A stretch of DNA of 64,000 bases from Atherinomorus stipes (GCA_023101725.1 JALJCO010001157.1:1-64000), one strand, 5' to 3'; shown: positions 41,831 to 53,744, numbered from the stretch's first letter. Numbers and translations: made by a program. Notes: generated by a model not told the origin, from the sequence alone.

Positions 41831-44056
41831 TTAAGTGATGGAGCTAATCACAGGGGACCAGAGGGAGTGGAATTCATCTAACTGGTTCTTAGAGGAGGCA
41901 GACATCGTCTCAATACTGATATGGTCTACTAAGAAATTCCTAAACTGGCTAATGCTCAGATTATTTTTGGATTTCCAGTTTACCAAGATAGTTTTCTTTG
42001 CAATACATAATACAGTAAGTATCATATGTGCATAGTTGGTTACCGTGTTGATCTCATCCAAGTCCCCCAGTAAACACAGTGCGGGGCTTGCAGGAAAGTT
42101 ACACCTGAGCCACGTTGACAGGTCATCACATACCTGAAGCCAAAACCTCTGGACCGGTGGACAAGACCACAAGGCGTGAAGATAATTGTCTGTTGTATTC
42201 TCATTGCAGTGCAAACAAATATTTGAAGGTGACAGACCCATCTTGAACATCCTCTGTCCTGTGTAATGTACTCTGTGTAAAACCTTGAATTGTATCAACT
42301 GCATATTTGAGTTTTTAGTCATTAGGAACGTGTTTAAACATATCTGTGTCCATGTGTTTTGGTTAAGGGTTCTGGACAAGTCAGCCTCCCACTTCGAAGT
42401 TGGAAGGGAAATTGAATCATCCAGTTTTAATAATAATCTATATATTTTCGACAGTAGTTTGGGGATAGAGAGATTCAGGAATTCTGCTACCCTGACCGGA
42501 GTCTGCAGGATCAGTTGGTTAGAGGTATATTTTTTGCTTAATATAGATTTAAGTTGATGGTATTCTAAGAATTTAGTACTACTGATCCCGTATTGTAAGG
42601 TAAGTGTATTAAATGACAGGAATTTTCCATTTTCAATGATATGTTGTAATTGTTTAACTCCTTTATCCTTCCAATGCACAAAATTAATCATTTTCTTGTT
42701 TTGTAAAATATCCAGGTTATTCCAGATGGGTGTGAGTTTACATGGAATAATAGAAGACTCGGTTAATTTCAGGAATTCCCACCATGCTTTCAGAGTAGAG
42801 CAGATGTTGATACTTTTAAAGCATTTATGAGATCTGACTGCTGAACTGATGAACGGCAAATCAGAGACATCCAGATCCTCACATAATGCTTGTTCTGTGT
42901 CTAGCCAGGGTTCATCTAGATGGGTAGGTTTCAGCCATTTGGAAATAAATTGTAGCTTATTTGCTAGGAAATAATAATTGAAATTGGGTGAGTCTAACCC
43001 TCCCCGGTCTTTTACCTGTTGTAAGGTTTTTAAACTGATACGTGATGGCTTGTTTTTCCAAAGAAATTTGGAAATGTGAGAGTCCAGTGACTTAAACCAA
43101 CTAGAGGAAGGTTTGGTGGGTATCATTGAGAACAAGTAGTTAATTTTCGGTAGAACCATCATTTTGATGGTAGCAACTCTCCCCATGAGTGATATGGGTA
43201 AGTGCTTCCATCGCGTGAGATCTTCCTCTATTGACTTTAATAGCTGGACATAATTTAACTTTATTAACTCTGAAAGTTGTGGAGAAATATTTATTCCTAA
43301 ATATCTGATATTACCAGACTGTATTGTGGTGTTAGGGATGTTTTGTAAAGTACAATTAACAGATAAAGCTGTAGTCTTGGTCCAGTTAATAGAGTACTCA
43401 GATATCATTGAGAATTTATTGATCAATGTGATTGTCTGGGAGAGAGATGTTGATGAGTTCTGGAGGAAAAGCAGTACGTCGTCTGCATAAAGACTTATTT
43501 TATGTTCTAGATTTTTGCCGGGGATCCCTTTAATATCTCTGTCCTGTCTTATAGCGGCTGCTAGTGGTTCAATGAAAATGGCAAAAAGTGAAGGGGAGAG
43601 CGGGCAGCCCTGCCTGGTGCCTCGCTGTAAACAGAAACTTGGAGAAGTTTGGTCATTGGTCCTCACACATGCATTAGGGTTGTTATAAAGTATTTTTATC
43701 CAGTCTATGAAATAAGGACCAAAACCAAATTTATTTAATGTTGCAAACAGGAATTTCCAGTTAACACGATCGAAGGCTTTTTCTGCATCTAACGAGATGA
43801 TAGTAGATTCCAGATTATGAATGGTAGCATAGTCTATTAGATTAATCAGCCTGCGTGTGTTAGTAGAAGAATGTCGACCTTTAATAAAACCAGTTTGATC
43901 AGGATGTATTATCAGAGGAGTTATTTTTTCTATCCTTTTAGCGAGTGCTTTGCTGATTATCTTAAGATCTACATTTATTAATGAGATTGGCCGATAACTA
44001 GCTGGAAGTGTCGGGTCTTTACCTGGTTTTAATAATACGGTGATATTTGCTGATAT
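41831..44056 (-). CDS. L1-type LINE ORF2 fragment: reverse transcriptase and C-terminal domain
   Basis: One open frame of about 741 residues inside the LINE. Reading begins at the truncation point; the ATG at 44108-44110 lies in host DNA and is not a real start. Motifs in order: SYRPISLINVDLKIISKALA, TGFIKGRHSSTNTRRLIN, ISLDAEKAFDRVNW with the first catalytic Asp, QRGTRQGCPLSPSLFAI, YADDVLLFL with the catalytic Asp pair, then a C-terminal C-x2-C-x7-H-x4-C knuckle near the end (CLHCNENTTDNYLHALWSC). The endonuclease part is missing through 5' truncation. The intact frame over 2.2 kb implies a fairly recent insertion. Confidence 0.93.
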   Translation of the reverse strand: MSANITVLLKPGKDPTLPASYRPISLINVDLKIISKALAKRIEKITPLIIHPDQTGFIKGRHSSTNTRRLINLIDYATIHNLESTIISLDAEKAFDRVNWKFLFATLNKFGFGPYFIDWIKILYNNPNACVRTNDQTSPSFCLQRGTRQGCPLSPSLFAIFIEPLAAAIRQDRDIKGIPGKNLEHKISLYADDVLLFLQNSSTSLSQTITLINKFSMISEYSINWTKTTALSVNCTLQNIPNTTIQSGNIRYLGINISPQLSELIKLNYVQLLKSIEEDLTRWKHLPISLMGRVATIKMMVLPKINYLFSMIPTKPSSSWFKSLDSHISKFLWKNKPSRISLKTLQQVKDRGGLDSPNFNYYFLANKLQFISKWLKPTHLDEPWLDTEQALCEDLDVSDLPFISSAVRSHKCFKSINICSTLKAWWEFLKLTESSIIPCKLTPIWNNLDILQNKKMINFVHWKDKGVKQLQHIIENGKFLSFNTLTLQYGISSTKFLEYHQLKSILSKKYTSNQLILQTPVRVAEFLNLSIPKLLSKIYRLLLKLDDSISLPTSKWEADLSRTLNQNTWTQICLNTFLMTKNSNMQLIQFKVLHRVHYTGQRMFKMGLSPSNICLHCNENTTDNYLHALWSCPPVQRFWLQVCDDLSTWLRCNFPASPALCLLGDLDEINTVTNYAHMILTVLCIAKKTILVNWKSKNNLSISQFRNFLVDHISIETMSASSKNQLDEFHSLWSPVISSIT

Positions 44057-44255
44057 CCATAGACTTAAATGGTGACGCAGTCGGCTGTGTGTTGATAGCG
44101 ACTTACACACGGCAGTTCAGTGTCCACGAATACAAAAGTTCATCACCGAGCCAGAGTCTGGATGATTCCTGTCAGAAGGCCTGAGTGCTGGTTACGGTCG
44201 ATTTTATTTATTTATTTATTCAGTTAATGAAAATAGAGAGTTTGAGGCAGCGACT

Positions 44256-45437
44256 GCACCCGGTGCTCAGTCACGTAGCTGCGCGGCTGCACCCGGTGGT
44301 CGGTCACGTAGCTGCGCGGCTGCACCCGGTGCTCAGTCACGTAGCTGCGCGGCTGCACCTGGTGCTCAGTCACGTAGCTGCACGGCTGCACCCGATGCTC
44401 GGTCCCGTAGCTGCGTGGCTGCACCCGGTGGTCGGTCACGTAGCTGCACCCGGTGGTCGGTCACGTAGCTGCGTGGCTGCACCCGGTGGTCGGTCACGTA
44501 GCTGCACCCGGTGGTCGGTCACGTAGCTGCATGGCTGCACCCGGTGCTCAGTCACGTAGCTGCATGGCTGCACCCGGTGCTCAGTCACGTAGCTGCATGG
44601 CTGCACCCGATGCTCGGTCACGTAGCTGCGTGGCTGCACCCGGTGGTCGGTCACGTAGCTGCACCCGGTGGTCGGTCACGTAGCTGCACCCGGTGGTCGG
44701 TCACGTAGCTGCGCGGCTGCACCCGGTGCTCAGTCACGTAGCTGCGCGGCTGCACCCGATGCTCGGTCACGTAGCTGCACCCGGTGGTCGGTCACGTAGC
44801 TGCATGGCTGCACCCGGTGCTCAGTCACGTAGCTGCACCCGGTGCTCAGTCACGTAGCTGCATGGCTGCACCCGGTGGTCGGTCACGTAGCTGCACCCGG
44901 TGGTCGGTCACGTAGCTGCATAGCTGCACCCGGTGCTCAGTCACGTAGCTGCATGGCTGCACCAGGTGCTCAGTCACGTAGCTGCACCCGGTGGTCGGTC
45001 ACGCAGCTGCATGGCTTCACCCGGTGCTCAGTCACGTAGCTGCGTGGCTGCACCCGGTGCTCAGTCACGAAGCTGCGTGGCTGCACCCGGTGCTCAGTCA
45101 CGTAGCTGCGTGGCTGCACCCGGTGCTCAGACACGTAGCTACGTGGCTGCACCCGGTGCTCAGTCACGTAGCTACGTGGCTGCACCCGGTGCTCAGTCAC
45201 GTAGCTGCGTGGCTGCACCCGGTGCTCAGTCACGTAGCTGCGTGGCTGCACCCGGTGCTCAGTCACGTAGCTGCGTGGCTGCACCCGGTGCTCAGTCACG
45301 TAGCTGCATGGCTGCACCAGGTGCTCAGTCACGTAGCTGCACCCGGTGGTCGGTCACGTAGCTGCGTGGCTGCACCCGGTGGTCGGTCACGTAGCTGCGT
45401 GGCTGCACCCGGTGGTCGGTCACGTAGCTGCACGGCT
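44256..45437. repeat. 33/25 bp minisatellite inside the TIR element
   Basis: Units 'gctgcacccggtgctcagtc' plus 'acgtagctgcgcg' (33 bp), or a 25 bp form lacking the last 8 bp. There are about 38 units, with two spacer types (ctcagtcac and gtcggtcac). The compact paralogue at 60336-61008 has only one such unit, at about 60738-60775. Confidence 0.96.
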
Positions 45438-45779
45438 GCCGTCCTATGGTGAGTTCGCTCAGTTTACAAGGTGCATATTAAACTGTTTTTACAAGCTGCT
45501 GCAGCAACGTACGGCACGAAATGTCCAAGACACTTTTTGGGTTTAACAATATCCACTTTTCAGTCATCCAGTTCGGGAGCTCTTCTTGTGTGTTGTTGAT
45601 TTGTGTATGTCCTCTGTAAAATATCCTGTAACCGTGGTAACCGGAAGCCCTTGGCAGAAACAAGCAGACATGGCGGTTCCCATGGTTTCGGCCGTGAAAC
45701 TTGTCTATGACAAAAAAAAAACAAACAAAAAAAAAAATAAACTATGAACCCTTGCGGACCCCGAGGTCCTCTGGTACCA

Positions 45780-45969
45780 GCTTTTTAATTATTCCCCAGG
45801 TGAGAACTAAAACTCATGGTGAAGCCACGTTCCACCATCACGGTCCTGGTCTGTGGATGCCTGCCAGAGAACCTCAGGTAGACCCGGTTCCACCGCTACG
45901 GTCCTGGTCTGTGGAACAGGCTGCCGGAGAACCTCAGGTAGACCCGGTTCCACCGCTACGGTCCTGGTC
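45780..45969. repeat. LINE-like fragment duplicated in tandem (about 62 bp units)
   Basis: The words 'ggtcctggtctgtgg' and 'gagaacctcaggtagacc' repeat. A LWNRLPENLR-like reading resembles the end of some fish LINE reverse transcriptases. It joins directly to the next array at 'cggtcctggtcacgtagctg'. Confidence 0.55.
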
Positions 45970-46287
45970 ACGTAGCTGCACCCGGTGCTCAGTCACGTAG
46001 CTGCACCCGGTGGTCGGTCACGTAGCTGTGTGGCTGCACCCGGTGCTCAGTCACGTAGTTGCGCGGCTGCACCAGGTGCTCAGTCACGTAGCTGCACCCG
46101 GTGGTCGGTCACGTAGCTGCGCGGCTGCACCCGGTGCTCAGTCACGTAGCTGCGCGGCTGCACCCGGTGCTCAGTCACGTGGTTGCGCGGCTGCACCCGG
46201 TGGTCGGTCACGTAGCTGCGCGGCTGCACCCGGTGCTCAGTCACGTAGTAGCGTGGCTGCACCCGGTGCTCAGTCACGTAGCTGCGT
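45970..46287. repeat. Second block of the 33/25 bp minisatellite
   Basis: The same units as 44256-45437, now outside the TIR element. The block ends by fusing at 'gtagctgcgtggtcctggtg' into the 54 bp array. Confidence 0.94.
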
Positions 46288-49200
46288 GGTCCTGGTGGCT
46301 GGGGTCCGTCACTGCAGCCCTATCGCTGTGGTGTGGACCCTGGTCCTGGTGGCCGGGGCCCGGTACTGCAGCCCTAACGCTGTGGTGTGGACCCTGGTCC
46401 TGGTGGCCGGGACCCGGTACTGCTGCCCTATCACTGTGGTGTGGACCCTGGTCCTGGTGGCCGGGGCCCGGTACTGCAGCCCTATCGCTGTGGTGTGGAC
46501 CCTGGTCCTGGTGAACGGGGCCCGGTACTGCAGCCCTATCTCTGTGGTGTGGACCCTGGTCCTGGTGGCTTTGCCCGGTCCTGCAGACCTATCACTGTGG
46601 TGTGGACCCTGGTCCTGGTGGCTGGTGCCCGGTCCTGCAGACCTGTCGCTGTGATGTGGACGCTGGTCCTGGTGGCCGGGGCCCGGTACTGCAGACCTAT
46701 CGCTGTGGTGTGGACCCTGGTCCTGGTGGCCGGGGCCCGGTACTGCAGACCTATCGCTGTGGTGTGGACCCTGGTCCTGGTGGCTGGGGCCCGGTACTGC
46801 AGCCCTAACGCTGTGGTGTGGACCCTGGTCCTGGTGGCTTTGCCCGGTCCTGCAGACCTATCACCGTGATGTGGACCCTGGTCCTGGCGTCTGGGGCCCG
46901 GTACTGCAGACCTATCGCTGTGGTGTGGACCCTGGTCCTGGCGGCTGGGGCCCGGTCCTGCAGCCCTATCACTGTGGTGCTGACCCTGGTCCTGGTGGCT
47001 GGGGCCCGGTACTGCAGACATATGGCTGTGGTGTGGACCCTGGTCTTGGTGGCTAGGGCCCGGTCCTGCAGACCTATCTCTGTGGTGTGGACCCTGGTCC
47101 TGGTGGCCGGGGCCCGGTACTGCAGCCGTATCGCTGTGGTGTGGACCCTGGTCCTGGTGGCTGGGGCCCGGTACTGCAGCCCTATCACTGTGGTGTGGAC
47201 CCTGGTCCTGGTGGCTTTGCCCGGTCCTGCAGACCTATCACTGTGGTGTGGACCCTGGTCCTGGTGAACGGGGCCCGGTACTGCAGACCTATCGCTGTGG
47301 TGTGGACCCTGGTCCTGGTGGCTGGGGCCCGGTACTGCAGCCCTAACGCTGTGGTGTGGACCCTGGTCCTGGTGGCTTTGCCCGGTCCTGCAGACCTATC
47401 GCTGTAGTGTGGACTCTGGTCCTGGTGGCGGGGGCCCTGTACTGCAGACCTATCGCTGTGGTGTGGACTCTGGTCCTGGTGGCTGGGGCCCGGTACTGCA
47501 GCCCTATCGCTGTGGTGTGGACACTGGTCCTGGTGGCTGGGGCCCGGTACTGCAGCCCTGTCGCTGTGGTGTGGACACTGGTCCTGGTGGCTGGGGCCAG
47601 GTACTGCAGCCCTGTCGCTGTGGTGTGGATCCTGGTCCTGGTGGCTGGGGCCCGGTACTGCAGACCTATCACTGTGGTGTGGACCCTGGTCCTGGTGGCT
47701 GGGGCCCGGTACTGCAGACCTATCACTGTGGTGTGGACCCTGGTCCTGGTGGCTGGGGCCCGGTACTGCAGACCTAGCGCTGTGGTGTGGACCCTGGTCC
47801 TGGTGGCTGGGGCCCGGTACTGCAGCCCTAACGCTGTGGTGTGGACCCTGGTCCTGGTGGCTTTGCCCGGTCCTGCAGACCTATCACTGTGGCGTGGACT
47901 CTGGTCCTGGTGGCTGGGGCCCGGTACTGCAGCCCTGTCGCTGTGGTGTGGACACTGGTCCTGGTGGCTGGGGCCCGGTACTGCAGCCCTGTCGCTGTGG
48001 TGTGGACACTGGTCCTGGTGGCTGGGGCCAGATACTGCAGCCCTATCCCTGTGGTGTGGACCCTGGTCCTGGTGGCTGGGGCCCGGTACTGCAGCCCGTT
48101 CACTGTGGTGTGGACCCTGGTCCTGGTGGCTGGGGCCCGGCCCTGCAGCCTTATCGCTGTGGTGTGGACCCTGGTCCTGGTTGCTGGGGCCCGGCTTGGG
48201 CCCGGTCCTGCAGCCCTATCGCTGTGGTGTGGACCCTGGTCCTGGTGGCTGGGGCCCGGTACTGCAGCCCTATCGCTGTGGTGTGGACCCTGGTCCTGGT
48301 GGCTGGGGCCCTGTACTGCAGACCGATCGCTGTGGTGTGGACCCTGGTCCTGGTGGCCGGGGCCCGGTACTGCAGCCCTATCGCTGTGGTGTGGACCCTG
48401 GTCCTGGTGGCCGGGGCCCGGTACTGCAGCCCTATCGCTGTGGTGTGGACCCTGGTCCTGGTGGCTGGGGCCCGGTACTGCAGCCCTATCGCTGTGGTGT
48501 GGACCCTGGTCCTGGTGGCTGGGGCCCGGCTGGGGCCCGGTACTGCAGCCCTAACGCTGTGGTGTGGACCCTGGTCCTGGTGGCTTTGCCCGGTCCTGCA
48601 GACCTATCACCGCGATGTGGACCCTGGTCCTGGCGGCTGGGGCCCGGTACTGCAGACCTATCGCTGTGGTGTGGACCCTGGTCCTGGCGGCTGGGGCCCG
48701 GTACTGCAGCCCTATCACTGTGGTGTGGACCCTGGTCCTGGTGGCTGGGGCCCGGTACTGCAGCCCTATCGCTGTGGTGTGGACTCTGGTCCTGGTGGCT
48801 GGGGCCCGGTACTGCAGCCCTGTCGCTGTGGTGTGGACTCTGGTCCTGGTGGCTGGGGCCCAGTACTGCAGACCTATCGCTGTGGTGTGGATCCTGGTCC
48901 TGGTGGCTGGGGCCCGGTACTGCAGCCCTATCCCTGTGGTGTGGACCCTGGTCCTGGTGGCTGGGGCCCGGTCTTGCAGCCCTATCGCTGTGGTGTGGAC
49001 CCTGGTCCTGGTGGCTGGGGCCCAGTCCTGCAGACCTGTCGCTGTTGTGTGGACCCTGGTCCTGGTGGCCGGGGCCCGGCTGGGGCCCAGTACTGCAGCC
49101 CTAACGCTGTGGTGTGGACCCTGGTCCTGGTGGCTTTGCCCGGTCCTGCAGACCTATCACCGCGATGTGGACCCTGGTCCTGGCGGCTGGGGCCCGGTAC

Positions 49201-51055
49201 TGCAGACCTATCGCTGTGGTGTGGACCCTGGTCCTGGCGGCTGGGGCCCGGTACTGCAGCCCTATCGCTGTGGTGTGGACCCTGGTCCTGGTGGCTGGGG
49301 CCCGGTACTGCAGACCTATCGCTGTGGTGTGGATCCTGGTCCTGGTGGCTGGGGCCCGGTACTGCAGCCCTATCCCTGTGGTGTGGACCCTGGTCCTGGT
49401 GGCTGGGGCCCAGTACTGCAGCCCCTTCACTGTGGTGTGGACCCTGGTCCTGGTGGCTGGGGCCCGGTCTTGCAGCCTTATCGCTGCGGTGTGGACCCTG
49501 GTCCTGGTGGCTGGGGCCTGGCCCTGCAGCCTTATCGCTGTGGTGTGGACCCTGGTCCTGGTGGCTGGGGCCCAGTCCTGCAGACCTGTCGCTGTTGTGT
49601 GGACCCTGGTCCTGGTGGCCGGGGCCCGGCTGGGGCCCGGTACTGCAGCCCTAACGCTGTGGTGTGGACCCTGGTCCTGGTGGCTTTGCCCGGTCCTGCA
49701 GCACTATCCCTGTGGTGTGGACCCTGGTCCTGGTGGCTGGGGCCCGGTACTGCAGTCCTATCCCTGTGGTGTGGACCCTGGTCCTGGTGGCTGGGGCTCG
49801 GTCCTGCAGCCCTATCGCTGTGGTGTGGACCCTGGTCCTGGTGGCCGGGGCCCGGTACTGCAGACCTATCGCTGTGGTGTGGATCCTGGTCCTGGTGGCT
49901 GGGGCCCGGTACTGCAGCCCTATCCCTGTGGTGTGGACCCTGGTCCTGGCGGCTGGGGCCCGGTACTGCAGCCCTATCGCTGTGGTTTGGACCCTGGTCC
50001 TGGTGGCTGGGGCCCGGTACTGCAGCCCTGTCGCTGTGGTGTGGACTCTGGTCCTGGTGGCTGGGGCCCGGTCCTGCAGCCTTATCGCTGTGGTGTGGAC
50101 CCTGGTCCTGGTGGCTGGGGCCCAGTCCTGCAGACCTGTCGCCGTTGTGTGGACCCTGGTCCTGGTGGCCGGGGCCCGGCTGGGGCCCGGTACTGCAGCC
50201 CTAATGCTGTGGTGTGGACCCTGGTCCTGGTGGCTTTGCCCGGTCCTGCAGCACTATCCCTGTGGTGTGGACCCTGGTCCTGGTGGCTGGGGCCCGGTAC
50301 TGCAGCCCTATCCCTGTGGTGTGGACCCTGGTCCTGGTGGCTGGGGCTCGGTCCTGCAGCCCTATCGCTGTGGTGTGGACCCTGGTCCTGGTGGCCGGGG
50401 CCCGGTACTGCAGACCTATCGCTGTGGTGTGGACCCTGGTCCTGGTGGCCGGGGCCCGGTACTGCATACCTATCGCTGTGGTGTGGACCCTGGTCCTGGT
50501 GGCTGGCGCCCGGCTGGGGCCCGGTACTGCAGCCCTAACGCTGTGGTGTGGACCCTGGTCCTGGTGGCTGGGGCCCGGTACTGCAGCCCTATCGCTGTGG
50601 TGTGGACCCTGGTCCTGGTGGCTGGGGCCCGGTACTGCAGCCCCGTCACTGTGGTGTGGACCCTGGTCCTGGTGGCTGGGGCCCGCATGGGGCCCGGTAC
50701 TGCAGCCCTATCGCTGAGGTGTGGACCCTGGTCCTGGTGGCTCGGGCCCGGTCCTGCAGCCCTATCGCTGTGGTGTGGACCCTGGTCCTGGTGGCTGGGG
50801 CCCGGCCCTGCAGCCTTATCGCTGTGGTGTGGACCCTGGTCCTGGTGCCCAGGGCCCGGTACTGCAGACCTATCGCTGTTGTGTGGACCCTGGTCCTGGT
50901 GGCTGGGGCCCGGCCCTGCAGCCTTATCGCTGTGGTGTGGACCCTGGTCCTGGTGGCCGGGGCCGGGTACTGCAGACCTATCACTGCGATGTGGACCCTG
51001 GTCCTGGTGGCTGGGGCCCGGTACTGCAGACCTATCACTGCGATGTGGACCCCGG
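46288..51055. repeat. 54 bp minisatellite, about 88 copies, with a 550 bp higher-order repeat
   Basis: The unit runs 'ctgcagccctatcgctgtgg', 'tgtggaccctggtcctggtg', 'gctggggcccggta'. Nearly every unit has a PstI-type CTGCAG. Since 54 is 18 codons, + frames stay open for 470-590 residues (reading AVVWTLVLVAGAR or CGVDPGPGGWGPVLQ) until indels such as 'gcccggctggggcccgg' shift the frame. The variant 'ccctaacgctg' followed by 'ggctttgcccggtcctgcag' recurs at about 48550, 49099, 49649 and 50199, showing a 549-550 bp higher-order unit. No gene call is justified. Confidence 0.97.
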
Positions 51056-53589
51056 CCTGTCCTGATCCGGTTGGTTCCTGCAGTGATGCCCTCTGGGACC
51101 ATGTCTGGCTCCTGGAGTGAACGGATCCTCATCGCTTCCCCACAGCAGGTCAGATGTTTATTACTCTTACTGTTTTCATTTATATATGAAATACATATAT
51201 TAGGGGTCGGAAGTTATACGTACAGGTGAGTCGGTGGGCGGGGGGGGGGGGGGGTCGTGTGTGTGTTGGTGTGTGTTCAAATGTTTGTAGTTATGTGTGC
51301 TGTGTTTCGTGCTCGGGTGTGTGAAGGCTTGTATTAATTTTAAAATGCGTTTGTTTTTATCGTCTTGCAAAGCACTTTGGGATGCCTTTGGCAGGAAAAG
51401 CGCTTTATAAATAAAATTTGATTTGATTCCTGCAGCTCCGTGTGTCACGCACACACATTTCCTCAGACTGTAATCAACTCTCAGATCAACCCTGATCAAA
51501 CCTGAATCCTCCACAGGTTTTAGTTGTTTATAACATGAGTGATTCTGGACCGTCTGTCACTGTAGATGTACAGATTCACAAGACAGCGCATGTCTCACAG
51601 TGTCTATCCAGCTATCCAGCTATCTGTAATTCAGTCTCAATACAGGCGTGTCTTCATGTGTTTAGGACCTTACCTGTCAGCACAGGTGTTCCATCTTTGT
51701 AACATGGCTGCGGCTCTTTTGGACATGGGTAGCTGCATTTGCAGCATTTAAATTTTCTTCAGAAATTTTCTGAAGGCCTCAAATTTGATTTATAAAAGTC
51801 TTAAACTTGCTGAAACCTGCAGGAACCCTGGATATAAATATTCAAAAATTTTCTGTGAGTTAAAAAAAAAAATTCAGTGGTAATATAAAAAAATGTCTAA
51901 TCAATCTACTACTGCGATCCCCCTGCAGTACCTCTGCCTTAAAAGGGGGGAGGAAGCCAGAGAAAGCGGAGAGATCATGCAAACTCCACACAGGGAGGCC
52001 GCTGGTCAAACCCCTCCCCAGCCGAGGCTCGAACCTGTGGCCGTCTTGCTGTGAGGTGATGAGGATGATGATGATGCTAACCTAACAGGTTGGAAAATAG
52101 GCTGGAAGTTGGAATCACTGATCTAGAGCATGGTTGTGTTGAACATTTAAAGATACATTGCAAGCATCATGCACCTGTACTCGTGTGTTTTGTGGGGGTG
52201 GGGGGTGGTGGTCAGATTCTATGGGCACACCCCCAGCCACCGAATACCAAACTCCCACCAATGACCGTGTTTATTAACACAGCTGCAGCTTCTTCTCATA
52301 TTCCGTATTCATATTCATAATATATTCTCATAACACATGCAGAGGTGCTGCCTCCCTGTCGCCGGGCAGATTTTAGGTCAAGATTCAGAGTTTCAGGGAG
52401 GACATAGTACATAATATGATGTGTGCTAGCAACTGACACTTAGATAAGACTGTGTTCTAAGATTGGGTTCCAGTGGAGAAAAGACAAATGCGTGCATTAA
52501 AGTTCCTGAGTTCAACAGTTTCCACTCTGACATGTTGCTGCTACCGAATCTGCAGCAGGAAAACAAAACACCCTCAGCGTGCTGAACTTTACAACATGTA
52601 ATAATACTCAACCAGTTCAGGACAGAAGACTAAATACAAGACAAGAAAAAGCCACTCCAGCACCTCTGTACGAGTCTGGAAGGGGGGGATGCTGACTGTG
52701 AACAAAGTCCAACGTCGACTTGAGATAAGCCTGCAGAGTAAAGATATCCTCCTCTGACAATTCTAATGGACAGTCAGGGAACAGAGGTTTTCTCTGAACT
52801 GAGGTGGCGTTTGGTCAGAACCTGCCGCTTCAGCGGAGCGGTGGCTGGTTAACGAGGCTGGAACTTCCTGGAAAACAGTTTTACTGGGTCCTTTCAGCGA
52901 TGACATGCAGCTGATAACGTATCAGTCAGTCAGGTGTTAGGAGGTCACAGCTGCTCGGTTCAAAAGGTCGGTCATCAGGTAGCTTTTACTGTACAGGAGG
53001 AAATGTGGGCGGGGCATAGCTGAGGGGGTGGAGCTCCGAAAGAAAGGAAGTTTGAAAATGTAAATTATTTTAAGCTCTCCCATGATCAGTGGTAAAAATG
53101 GCTTTGTTCCCGCGGTACGCTACGTCAGCGTGGTGCACCGCCTCTTTACAACCAATACCATGAAGTTTGTTCCTTTAAGCCTCCGCTGGGCTGGCTGAAA
53201 GCTCAACGCCCGTACGGTCGGAGCAGGCAGGAGGAGGACAGCTAAACTGTTTCCCACTCAAGAAGATATAAAAAGAAAAAGGCTGGAGATCAATCCAGTC
53301 AGGAGCCTAATCTTTAGTTTCCCTTCTGAGCAACAGCTAATTCTGAAAGCAAAAGTCTCTCTGGCCCAGAGAATAGCTGCTGTAATCCACGCCCAGGCCA
53401 AGGTTAGAGTAGTTTAGGATTTTTGATTAGTTTCCGTTTTTATTCATTTATGTTTTTTTTGTAATATAGGATGACATGGGCCCCCCTTCCCGTGGACCCA
53501 CCACCCACGAGAGGGACCATAGGGGTCGGGTGCAAGGTGAGTTGGGCGGCGGCCGCGGGCGGGGGAGACCCTGGCTGTCTGATCCCAGC
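51056..53589. other. Intergenic DNA with SINE/LINE tail fragments
   Basis: A G-run lies at about 51239-51254. A tail-like fragment at about 51365-51430 ('caaagcactttgggatg', 'gcgctttataaataaa') and a fish SINE/L2-type tail at about 51955-52085 ('catgcaaactccacacag', 'ggctcgaacctgtggcc') are recognisable. No host gene seen between 52090 and 53589. Confidence 0.55.
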
Positions 53590-53744
53590 TGCAGAAGCTA
53601 GCTCTGGGGGACGTGGAACGTCACCTCTCTGGTTGGAAAGGAGCCTGAGCTGGTGCGCGAGGTCGAGCGGTTCCGGCTAGATATAGTTGGACTCACCTCC
53701 ACGCACAGCTCGGGCTCTGGGAACACCATCCTGGAGAGGGGCTG

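Larger units (their letters stand above)
39885..44056 (-). mobile_element. L1-type LINE, 5'-truncated, 4.17 kb, with perfect target duplication
   Basis: Flanked by the direct repeat CCATAGACTT at 39875-39884 and 44057-44066. The element is on the minus strand: its poly(A) tail appears as a run of over 30 T at 39883-39915, next to the left duplication, and it is 5'-truncated at 44056. The top-strand nick site ACTT/AAA fits the L1 endonuclease preference. The uninterrupted host sequence is seen at about 60570-60590. Confidence 0.93.
39621..45707. mobile_element. TIR element (TAGACAAGTTTCA) enlarged by a LINE and a minisatellite
   Basis: Left end TAGACAAGTTTCATGG at 39621 and inverse end TGAAACTTGTCTA to 45707. 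After removing the LINE (39885-44056) and the minisatellite (about 44256-45437), the remainder aligns along its length with the compact copy at 60336-61008: 'aatagtgatgtctctaaa', 'ggaggat', 'gacgcagtcggctg', 'ccagagtctggatgatt', 'gtaaccgtggtaaccggaag' and 'acatggcgg'. No transposase found in either copy. Confidence 0.85.

Noticed and set aside
40573..41881. Proline-rich (+) and glycine/cysteine-rich (-) ORFs
   Set aside because: Compositional artefacts of the C-rich 3' UTR of an L1-type LINE.
43950..44110. ATG at 44108-44110 as start of the LINE ORF
   Set aside because: It lies outside the LINE, beyond the target-site duplication at 44057-44066; the LINE frame is open only because of truncation.
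46288..51229. ORFs of 470-590 residues with an 18-residue hydrophobic repeat
   Set aside because: Product of the 54 bp period; several overlapping frames are open at once and indels break them at random.
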